A DNA stretch of 7,718 nt from NCBI GenBank assembly GCA_021323255.1, contig JAJTCL010000119.1:1-7718 (forward strand), read 5' to 3'. Position numbers and translations under genes: made by a program. Under the pieces are notes generated by a model. It had not been told where the DNA came from. It was given only the letters and a program-made list of their open reading frames with translations, and made no database searches. Shown here one piece after another: positions 1 through 5,513 of the stretch (positions are counted from its first letter, which is position 1; the number at the start of each line of letters is the position of its first letter). Source of the DNA: Propionibacteriaceae bacterium (GTDB taxonomy: Bacteria > Actinomycetota > Actinomycetes > Propionibacteriales > Propionibacteriaceae).

Positions 1-581
1 CCATGATCGGCTGTCGGGGCGCAGCTCGCTATCTCTCGCCTGGCTTCGCCGACTGCTTCGCCATGGAATGCGAAGCGCTGCGCTACGTCCGCGACACCAT
101 GGGCCTGACCAACGTCAAGATCATGATCCCGTTCGTCCGTACCCTCATCGAGGCCGAAGGCGTGATCAGACTGTTGGCCGACAATGGGCTACGGCGGGGG
201 AAGAACGACCTGCAGGTCGTGATGATGTGCGAGCTGCCCTCCAACGCGGTACTCGCCGACAGGTTCCTTGATTACTTCGATGGCTTCTCAATCGGCTCCA
301 ACGACATGACTCAGCTCACTTTGGGCCTGGATCGCGACTCCGCTCTGGTCGCCGCCGGTTTCGACGAACGGGACCCGGCGGTGAAACACATGCTCAGCCT
401 GGCCATTTCGGCCTGCAAGGAGCGGGGGAAGTACGTCGGCATCTGCGGACAGGGCCCATCCGACTACCCCGACCTCGCCGAATGGCTCCTGCACCAAGGC
501 ATCGAATCCATGTCACTCAACCCCGATACCGTTATCGAGACCTGGCTCCAGCTGGGCGTGCTCGCCGCCGCCAAATCGTAA
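1..581 (+). CDS. ppsA: Phosphoenolpyruvate synthase, C-terminal part (5' end outside window)
   Basis: Phosphoenolpyruvate synthase (pyruvate, water dikinase) makes PEP from pyruvate and ATP, releasing AMP and phosphate, in the cytoplasm during gluconeogenesis. Only the last part of the PEP/pyruvate-binding TIM-barrel domain is present, about 192 residues. The frame is open to the window edge, so the ATG at position 3 is an internal Met, not a start. Family motifs run in order: MIGCRGAARY near the beginning, GLTNVKIMIPF, MCELPSN, DGFSIGSNDMTQLTLGLDRD, and GICGQGPSD with the catalytic cysteine (codon 444-446). Two small departures from the usual wording are GCRGA where GWRGA or GFRGA is common, and CGQGPSD where CGQAPSD is common; neither removes a catalytic residue. 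The gene ends in a normal TAA four bases before a chimeric remnant ORF. The related enzyme pyruvate phosphate dikinase is less likely, because the SIGSNDMTQLTLG wording and the C-terminus fit PpsA. Confidence 0.95.
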   Translation, partial: MIGCRGAARYLSPGFADCFAMECEALRYVRDTMGLTNVKIMIPFVRTLIEAEGVIRLLADNGLRRGKNDLQVVMMCELPSNAVLADRFLDYFDGFSIGSNDMTQLTLGLDRDSALVAAGFDERDPAVKHMLSLAISACKERGKYVGICGQGPSDYPDLAEWLLHQGIESMSLNPDTVIETWLQLGVLAAAKS

Positions 582-585
582 TCCG

Positions 586-858
586 ATGATGACGGAAACT
601 GCGATGTACGAAGCGTCGTACCTCCGGCCGGTGACCGACGTGCGATCCGTCTCAGCCGCCGTCGCCATCGCCGTCGCCCAGGCCGCCGATCATCACGGCC
701 TGGCCGAAGAGCCGCTAACCGACCCCAAGATCTACGGTCCGCATGCCAATGAGGAACTCGTGGGCGAGGCGCTTGCCCCCGCATCCGGGCCAGCAGTGAT
801 CGCACCAGGTTCAGCTGGGACATTGATCCGGTTGAACGCAAACCGAGGGGACAGGTAA
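586..858 (+). pseudogene. Chimeric 90-codon ORF: malic-enzyme-like C-terminal fragment joined to an aldo/keto reductase fragment
   Basis: The open frame runs from ATG 586 to TAA 856-858. Residues of roughly 604-723 (SYLRPVTDVRSVSAAVAIAV, then AQAADHHGLAEEPLTD) resemble the extreme C-terminus of MaeA/SfcA-type NAD-malic enzyme, where a P-L-x-x-I-R-x-V-S-x-x-I-A-x-A-V pattern precedes a short tail. From about 730 the same frame reads IYGPHANEELVGEALAP, which is aldo/keto reductase sequence around the active-site Tyr-Gly. After about 803 this frame is nonsense (APGSAGTLIR...), because the reductase reading has shifted. No convincing Shine-Dalgarno sequence precedes 586; GGAA at 595-598 could serve the ATG at 604. 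I see two unrelated partial domains, neither with a complete fold, so a functional protein is unlikely. An annotation pipeline may call it a hypothetical protein. The malic-enzyme assignment rests on a short match from memory. Confidence 0.5.
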
Positions 859-969
859 CCAGCCGTCCCGAGGTCATCAAGCAAGTTGTTGACGGCTCGC
901 TGCAGCGGTTGTGCGTCGATGTGATCCATCTACTACCAGCACCGGGTCGACCCCGCGGTGCCCATCGAG
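730..969 (+). pseudogene. Frameshifted aldo/keto reductase remnant
   Basis: This is a broken internal segment of an aldo/keto reductase, a family of NADPH-dependent TIM-barrel oxidoreductases, split over three plus-strand frames. Positions 730 to about 803 read IYGPHANEELVGEALAP...AVIA. Positions 804-930 continue in a second frame as TRFSWDIDPVERKPRG, then SRPEVIKQVVDGSLQRL and CVDVIHL. Positions 931-969 continue in the third frame as YYQHRVDPAVPIE. Put together, these follow the usual family order: Tyr-Gly, NEELVGEAL, VIATKFG, SRPEHI, GSLxRLGVDxIDL, YYQHRVDP. The net shifts look like minus one base near 803 and minus two near 930. The catalytic Lys of ATKFG is Arg here, and the N-terminal strand with its active-site Asp is missing or damaged. 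The remnant ends abruptly after the VPIE codons, where the rest of the barrel should follow. It has no start, no C-terminal two thirds and no intact frame, so it is not functional. Confidence 0.75.
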
Positions 970-1045
970 GCAGGTCGAGCGTCTTGCCGCTGCCCTGGGG
1001 GCCGATGACACCGGCTGTCCGGTCCCACAGCTCCCACCGCGAGGT
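968..1045 (-). pseudogene. Walker A fragment resembling an actinobacterial TraG/VirD4-like conjugation ATPase
   Basis: On the minus strand, one frame between a TGA (1046-1048) and the edge of the aldo/keto reductase remnant reads RWELWDRTAGVIGPQGSGKT followed by LDLP. GPQGSGKT (980-1003) is a canonical Walker A motif, and the flanking DRTAGVIGP...TLDL wording matches my memory of type IV secretion coupling-protein-like ATPases (TraG/TraD/VirD4 group) in actinobacteria. In those, the motif follows a short strand and precedes a helix leading to PALL or a similar string. That continuation is lost here: after LDLP the sequence is the antisense of the reductase remnant. About 26 codons survive, with no Walker B, no membrane segments and no start. 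It is best read as a scrap of an integrated conjugative element. A chance Walker A in GC-rich antisense sequence cannot be excluded. Confidence 0.42.
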
Positions 1046-1280
1046 TCATGGACCACATGTACTCCAAGCCCCCGGCAGGGTGGCACCGCATCGCAGCGTT
1101 CATGAACTGGACGAAAAACGACCTGCCAGCCTAGCGAAGTGCGCCGATCGGCGACCTGTCTAGACACCGCTGCGAACGGAGTCGCGGTGAAAGGATTTGG
1201 TCACGCGTCTCCAACGCCAGGCATTCTGGAACCGAGGCGCTGCTGCGGGGCGCCACGCGCCTCTCCTGCGCACTCCATGG
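1046..1280. other. Unassigned intergenic stretch, probably decayed sequence
   Basis: No frame here gives a protein I recognise. One plus-strand frame from 1048 reads MDHMYSKPPAGWHRIAAFMN and continues to a TAG at about 1132-1134. It looks protein-like in composition but is only about 28 codons long, has no in-frame start context and matches no family I can name. It may be a further gene scrap. The rest, to about 1280, has stop codons in the frames examined or low-quality translations. It contains the inverted repeat listed separately. Confidence 0.4.
1234..1263. repeat. Perfect 7-bp inverted repeat upstream of the permease gene
   Basis: GAGGCGC at 1234-1240 is matched by GCGCCTC at 1257-1263, with 16 bases between. 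A competing smaller hairpin pairs GGCGC (1236-1240) with GCGCC (1250-1254). It lies about 130-160 bases before the permease start and upstream of the candidate promoter. It could be an operator, or the remains of a terminator for material from the left. No T-tract follows, and in GC-rich DNA such repeats also arise by chance. Confidence 0.3.
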
Positions 1281-1282
1281 GC

Positions 1283-1311
1283 TTCTCACACTCACACGAA
1301 GCGTCTAGAGT
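1283..1311 (+). promoter_or_regulatory. Candidate housekeeping-sigma promoter for the permease
   Basis: TTCTCA (1283-1288) and TAGAGT (1306-1311) each match four of six consensus positions and are separated by 17 bases. TAGAGT fits the TANNNT pattern common in actinobacterial -10 elements. Transcription would start near 1318, giving an untranslated leader of about 75-80 bases before the ATG at 1396. This is a weak match with no experimental support. Confidence 0.3.
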
Positions 1312-1383
1312 CGAATCGTCAGGCCAAAGGAATCCCACCCTCGTCCTAGTGGCCGGCTCCGCAGACCGCTCGGGTTTGAGAAC

Positions 1384-1388
1384 GGAAG
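1384..1388 (+). promoter_or_regulatory. Ribosome binding site of the permease
   Basis: GGAAG ends seven bases before the ATG at 1396, a normal spacing, and supports that start. The gap contains GTGCGCAC (1388-1395), a perfect 8-bp palindrome ending directly at the start codon. It could slightly mask the site or be coincidental. Confidence 0.55.
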
Positions 1389-1395
1389 TGCGCAC

Positions 1396-2856
1396 ATGAG
1401 GGAATACGAGTCCCGTACCGTCTTGCGACGTCTCCCTGTCGACCATATCGAGGAGATCGAGGAAGAGAGCCACGTAGGCCACCTCGCCAAGAGCCTCGGG
1501 CTCTGGCAGCTCACCGCGATCGGCGTCGGCGGCATCATCGGCGTCGGCATCTTCTCTCTCGCTGGGCTGGTGGCGCATGGCGACGAGGACAACCCCGGCG
1601 TGGGCCCCTCCGTACTAATCGCCTTCCTCATTGCCGGCTTGGCTTCGGCGGCGGCCGCTTTGTCCTACGCCGAGTTCGCCGGCATGATCCCGAGAGCCGG
1701 CTCGGCGTACACGTATGGCTACGTCGCGCTCGGTGAGATCGTCGGGTGGTTCATCGGCTGGGACCTTCTCCTGGAGTACATCGCCATCGTCGCCGTGGTC
1801 GCAATCGGGATCTCGGGCTATCTCGAGGCGTTCCTCAACGGCTTCGGGGTCGAACTTCCGCTCTCGATCACCGCGAGCGCCGAGGACGGCGGGCTCATCA
1901 ACATCCCCGCGCTCCTGATCTGCTTGCTCGTGACCTGGATCCTGGGTCGAGGCTCGAAGACCTTCGGCCGCTTCGAGTTTATTGTCGTCGGCATCAAGAT
2001 CCTCCTCATCCTCTTCATCATCGGGTTGGGGATCTTCTACATCAACACGGCCAACTACGACCCGTTCATGCCGTCGGGCTTCGGCCCGGTGCTCACCGGC
2101 GCGGCGACTGTGTTCTTCGCTGTCTTCGGGTACGACGCCATGAGCACCGCCGCTGAGGAGGCCACGGACGGCCAGAAGCACATGCCCAAGGCCATCATTC
2201 TTTCGTTGATCATCGCGATGACGCTCTATGTTGCGGCAACCCTCGTCCTGACCGGCATGCAGAACTACACCGAAATCGACCCGGAAGCCGGGTTCGCCTC
2301 TGCCTTCACGAACGTGGGGCTGCCGGTCATAGCCAGCATCATCTCCGTCTTCGCTGTGCTCTCCATCATGACCGTGATGCTGACCTTCCTGCTGGGGGTC
2401 ACCCGCGTCTGGTTCTCGATGAGCCGCGACGGGCTACTGCCCCCATGGTTCGCCAAGGTCGACAGCCGCGGGACCCCCCAACGGGTGACCTGGATCGCCG
2501 GCGTCGGCGCGGCTCTGCTCGCCGGCGTCTTCCCGATCCGTCAGGTCGCGGATCTGACCAACATCGGTATCCTCTCGGCGTTCGTCGTGGTGTGTCTGGC
2601 CGTCATGATCTTCCGCTACACGCGCCCAGATACCCCGCGGACCTTCCGGCTCCCGCTGATGCCGGTGGTGCCGGCGTTCGGAGTCCTTGCGTCGCTGTTC
2701 CTCATCCTGCAGCTGCAGTGGGAGACCTGGGTGCGGTTTGCAGTCTGGCTCCTCATAGGGCTGATCATCTACTTCGCCTACGGACGTAAGCACTCTCTGC
2801 TCAGCCCCGACAGCCCGCTCCACGAACGCGCGCAAGCCTCTCCGCCCCCGCCATAG
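1396..2856 (+). CDS. APC-superfamily amino acid permease (cationic amino acid transporter, YfnA/CAT-like)
   Basis: This 486-residue integral membrane protein imports amino acids across the cytoplasmic membrane, in this superfamily by proton symport or by exchange. About 12 hydrophobic segments can be placed, near residues 36-57, 72-96, 112-146, 168-184, 192-214, 232-250, 265-287, 310-337, 365-380, 388-406, 421-440 and 445-462. Family motifs are GVGGIIGVGIF (43-53, the unwound substrate-binding part of TM1), YAEFAGMIPRAGSAYTYGYV (91-110), FAVFGYDAMSTAAEEATDGQ (241-260, TM6 and following loop) and TRVWFSMSRDGLLPPWFAKV (336-355). The N-terminal 35 residues are acidic and cytoplasmic; the tail ends in a proline run. 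Length and motifs are complete, with no frameshift. The ATG at 1396 is supported by GGAAG seven bases upstream. The gene converges on a basic amino acid decarboxylase, which fits a cationic amino acid substrate, but sequence alone does not prove arginine, lysine, ornithine or proline. Confidence 0.9.
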   Translation: MREYESRTVLRRLPVDHIEEIEEESHVGHLAKSLGLWQLTAIGVGGIIGVGIFSLAGLVAHGDEDNPGVGPSVLIAFLIAGLASAAAALSYAEFAGMIPRAGSAYTYGYVALGEIVGWFIGWDLLLEYIAIVAVVAIGISGYLEAFLNGFGVELPLSITASAEDGGLINIPALLICLLVTWILGRGSKTFGRFEFIVVGIKILLILFIIGLGIFYINTANYDPFMPSGFGPVLTGAATVFFAVFGYDAMSTAAEEATDGQKHMPKAIILSLIIAMTLYVAATLVLTGMQNYTEIDPEAGFASAFTNVGLPVIASIISVFAVLSIMTVMLTFLLGVTRVWFSMSRDGLLPPWFAKVDSRGTPQRVTWIAGVGAALLAGVFPIRQVADLTNIGILSAFVVVCLAVMIFRYTRPDTPRTFRLPLMPVVPAFGVLASLFLILQLQWETWVRFAVWLLIGLIIYFAYGRKHSLLSPDSPLHERAQASPPPP

Positions 2857-2857
2857 C

Positions 2858-2884
2858 GCCCACGGGTTTCAACGGCTCGTGGGC
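2858..2884. terminator. Stem-loop between convergent genes, candidate bidirectional terminator
   Basis: GCCCACG (2858-2864) and CGTGGGC (2878-2884) form a perfect 7-bp stem with a 13-base loop in which G-C and G-T pairs could extend the helix. It lies just after the permease stop (2854-2856) and before the decarboxylase stop (2892-2894), in a gap of only 35 bases. No T-tract follows on either strand, which is common for terminators in GC-rich actinobacteria. Position is the strongest argument. Confidence 0.5.
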
Positions 2885-2891
2885 AGGAGCC

Positions 2892-5513
2892 TCAAGCCTG
2901 CGCCGGCCCTTCGTCGCATCTTATGTGCATCGCGGTCTCGGTGAAGACGCGGTAACCGAATTCTGGCAGGTAGCCGTGGATCTCTCGGATGTCCAAGGCA
3001 GACATGAAGGCAAGGATGTCGTTGGTCACGACCTGGCCTGGCACCAGGATCGGGAAGCCTGGCGGATACGGCGTGACGAACATGGCCGACACGACTTCCC
3101 GGCCCGCAGCCACACGGTCGACCAACTCAGCGTGCGCAAGGTATTCACACGCCGTGTGGTCGTACGCAAGGAAGTACGCCGATCGAAGATTCCCGTCGGG
3201 GCTGTCCCGGTTATCTCGGAAGGGGTCAGCGAAATAGCTGAAGTCCGGTAGCGCGGGCGGGTCGCTGGTCAGCGCAGCGATTGACTGCTCTCGGGCCTGC
3301 AGTTCCAATGGGCCGAGCCTCGAAAGTTCTTCGTCGAGTTCCTCCGCTATGTTGACCAGCACCTCAATGAGGTAGGCCACCGAACTCCGGTTCGTTCCAA
3401 TGTTGGTCATGAACAGCACACTGTTTCGCGCGGTTTTGTTGACTTGGATGCCGTACCGGTCCATCAGATAGGCGTGCTTGAACGTGTCACCATCAATACC
3501 GCTGCGACCGGTGGACAGGGTGAGCCGACACGGGTCAATCACGAACTCGTCGCACTCCCAGGCCCTCTCCATGTCGGCTAAACCACCCCGAAGGGGCAGC
3601 TCGATGCCCGAGGGACGGTACTTCGCAGGAATCATCTCTCGAGTGGTGAGGAACCCGAAGTACTTCCGGATAAGCGGATGTGACTCCACGGCGTCGTAGA
3701 GGCCCATCGCCAGCTCGGTCTGCTTTTGCACGAGCTGGAAGCCCTCCAACTCAACCTGCTGCCGTCCAACGTCGAGCGAAGCGATGATCTGGTAATTGGG
3801 CGAGGTGGAGGTATGCGTCATGTACGCCTCGTGAAACGCTTCCTCATTGCGACGGTTGAAGTCCTGGTCGAAGACATGGATCATTGACCCCTGCCGCAGA
3901 GCCGTCAATGTCTTGTGTGTCGACTGGGTGGCGTAGACGCGGATGCGGACCGCCTTCGGGTCGGGCAGCGTTCCAGCCGCGGTTTCGGCGTACGTTTGCG
4001 CGTACTCCGCGCTCCGGTAGCGCTCCTGAAGCCGCCGGGCTGCGCACATCGCGGTGCGGCGCCGGTAGACGGGATGGAAGCCGGCAAACGCGAACCAGGC
4101 CTCGTCCCAGAGGAAGACGAGGTCCGGCTTGATGGCAAGGCACTCCTCCATGACGCGTTCGACGTCGTAGACGATGCCATCGAAGGTGCAATTGGTGAGG
4201 GAGAGCATCTTGACCTGGTGGAGCCGACCTGCTTGTTGGTATTCGAGCAATCGGTTCTTGATGCTTTCGAGCGGAACTGCTCCATACATCGAGTACGCGT
4301 CGAGCGGGTAGGCGTCGAGGTAGCACACTTGGGCACCGGCGAGCATGAGTCCGTAATGATGCGATTTGTGACAGTTGCGGTCCACCAGCACGATGTCGCC
4401 GGGTGTCACGATCGACTGAACGACAATCTTGTTCGCTGTCGAGGTGCCGTTTGTCACAAAGAAGGTCCGTTGCGCTCCGAAGGCACGTGCCGCGAGGTCT
4501 TGCGCTCTCTTGATCGTGCCGGTGGGGTCCAGCAGCGAATCCAGTCCACCGGAGGTTGCCGAGGTCTCGGCCAGAAACATGTTGAGCCCGTAGAAGTTGG
4601 TCAGCTCTCGGCTCCATTGAGAATTGACGACCGACTTGCCCCGGGAGATGGGTAGCGCGTGGAAGACACCGGTCGGTTGCCGGCTATAGCCTCGGAGCGC
4701 TGTGAAAAATGGTGTCTCGTAGCGCTCAGCCACGCCGGCGAGTATCGACAGATGTAGCTCGAGGGAGTCCTGACGGTGGAAGATGCGCCGGAACCGTCGA
4801 GTCAGCCTGCCCGCGATGTGCTCGATGGACACCAGGGCGACGAGATACAGATCCATCTCCGGACGCCGGTCAGCAATCCGCTCACCGAGTAGCAGCATCC
4901 GTTCGCTGGCTGACTGCGTCACACCGCCCAGGCCGCCGATGCTCTCGAGGAAGTGCCGCAGGTCATTGAGGCGGTGCGGGGACGCATCCGCAAGACCGGG
5001 CCGTATGACGCACGCCTGCAGATCTGAATTGAGCAGCACCGCGACGAGGGCGTCCTCGAAGCTGGGAACAATGACGAGCTCGTAGGTGAAGGGGTCCTCC
5101 ACCCGCCGCAGGCTGTGTAGTTCCTCGCGGAGGGCCTCGGCCGCGGCCGCGGAGATGTCGTCCACGATGAGGACCTCGAACACGGGCCGATCGACCCCTT
5201 CGTGCCTGACGAGTTGTCGGCTGATGGTGTCGACTATCCGCATCGCCGCTTCGTAGTCATCGTCTTCGCACATCTCGCGGACCCGGTGCAGCTGGTCGCG
5301 GCCGGGATAGGCCCAGTAGGTCTCGATTGGGTCCAGCAGTTGAAGGAGGGAGGCAACTTCCTTTCGTAGCATGTCGCTCTGGTCCGCGGGCAGCGAGGTT
5401 TCAAACAGCCGCTTCGTCGCGTCGGCGAGGGAGCTCCACGCGTCACCGCGCAGCTGCCACACACTGTTGTATGCCCGCATGGGCAGCGCCGGGCCGTACT
5501 CGGCGACGGTCAT
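2892..5513 (-). CDS. Orn/Lys/Arg decarboxylase, long actinobacterial form (PLP-dependent)
   Basis: This 873-residue cytoplasmic enzyme belongs to the fold-type I PLP decarboxylases that convert arginine, ornithine or lysine to agmatine, putrescine or cadaverine plus CO2. Residues 1-110 are an extension that includes LLDPIETYWAYPGRDQLHRV (58-77). Residues 112-190 (FEVLIVDDI onward) look like the response-regulator-like wing domain. The PLP core holds FFVTNGTSTANK (351-362), DRNCHKSHH (378-386, with a His expected to stack on PLP), FLWDEAWFAF (467-476, Asp470 facing the pyridine nitrogen) and ATQSTHKTL (528-536) with the Schiff-base lysine Lys534. The C-terminal domain has TPYPPGFPILVPGQ (814-827). 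The E. coli enzymes have about 711-756 residues; the excess is N-terminal. Mycobacterial Rv2531c is a similarly long relative. The ATG at 5513 overlaps the upstream dehydrogenase stop as ATGA. No clear Shine-Dalgarno is seen, so re-initiation is likely; Met12 (5480) is an alternative start. Substrate is not decidable. Confidence 0.93.
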   Translation of the reverse strand: MTVAEYGPALPMRAYNSVWQLRGDAWSSLADATKRLFETSLPADQSDMLRKEVASLLQLLDPIETYWAYPGRDQLHRVREMCEDDDYEAAMRIVDTISRQLVRHEGVDRPVFEVLIVDDISAAAAEALREELHSLRRVEDPFTYELVIVPSFEDALVAVLLNSDLQACVIRPGLADASPHRLNDLRHFLESIGGLGGVTQSASERMLLLGERIADRRPEMDLYLVALVSIEHIAGRLTRRFRRIFHRQDSLELHLSILAGVAERYETPFFTALRGYSRQPTGVFHALPISRGKSVVNSQWSRELTNFYGLNMFLAETSATSGGLDSLLDPTGTIKRAQDLAARAFGAQRTFFVTNGTSTANKIVVQSIVTPGDIVLVDRNCHKSHHYGLMLAGAQVCYLDAYPLDAYSMYGAVPLESIKNRLLEYQQAGRLHQVKMLSLTNCTFDGIVYDVERVMEECLAIKPDLVFLWDEAWFAFAGFHPVYRRRTAMCAARRLQERYRSAEYAQTYAETAAGTLPDPKAVRIRVYATQSTHKTLTALRQGSMIHVFDQDFNRRNEEAFHEAYMTHTSTSPNYQIIASLDVGRQQVELEGFQLVQKQTELAMGLYDAVESHPLIRKYFGFLTTREMIPAKYRPSGIELPLRGGLADMERAWECDEFVIDPCRLTLSTGRSGIDGDTFKHAYLMDRYGIQVNKTARNSVLFMTNIGTNRSSVAYLIEVLVNIAEELDEELSRLGPLELQAREQSIAALTSDPPALPDFSYFADPFRDNRDSPDGNLRSAYFLAYDHTACEYLAHAELVDRVAAGREVVSAMFVTPYPPGFPILVPGQVVTNDILAFMSALDIREIHGYLPEFGYRVFTETAMHIRCDEGPAQA

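Noticed and set aside
877..1167. 96-codon minus-strand open frame across the remnant region
   Set aside because: Its translation is low-complexity and Arg/Pro-rich. The meaningful minus-strand reading here is a different frame, the one containing GPQGSGKT.
1158..1309. Two copies of GTCTAGA (1158-1164 and 1303-1309) as possible direct repeats of an insertion
   Set aside because: They are only seven bases each, contain a palindromic core, and have no transposase or terminal inverted repeats between them.
1529..1552. GGCGTCGG/GGCATC repeated triplet pattern in the permease
   Set aside because: It encodes the conserved glycine-rich TM1 motif GVGGIIGVGIF, so codon constraint explains the repetition.
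1615..2181. 188-codon minus-strand open frame antisense to the permease
   Set aside because: Its Glu/Asp/Arg-rich composition is what antisense reading of membrane-protein codons gives. There is no supporting signal, and the permease is complete.
3844..4617. 257-codon minus-strand open frame within the decarboxylase region
   Set aside because: It overlaps the decarboxylase core in a different frame, is rich in Arg, Pro, Ser and His, and has no motifs. The decarboxylase frame carries all catalytic residues here.
3915..4655. 246-codon plus-strand open frame antisense to the decarboxylase
   Set aside because: It is a typical antisense shadow of a GC-rich gene, with no recognisable domain and no start signal.
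5141..5152. CCGCGGCCGCGG palindrome
   Set aside because: It lies inside the decarboxylase coding sequence where an alanine run is encoded, so it is expected from GC-rich codons and not evidence of a site.
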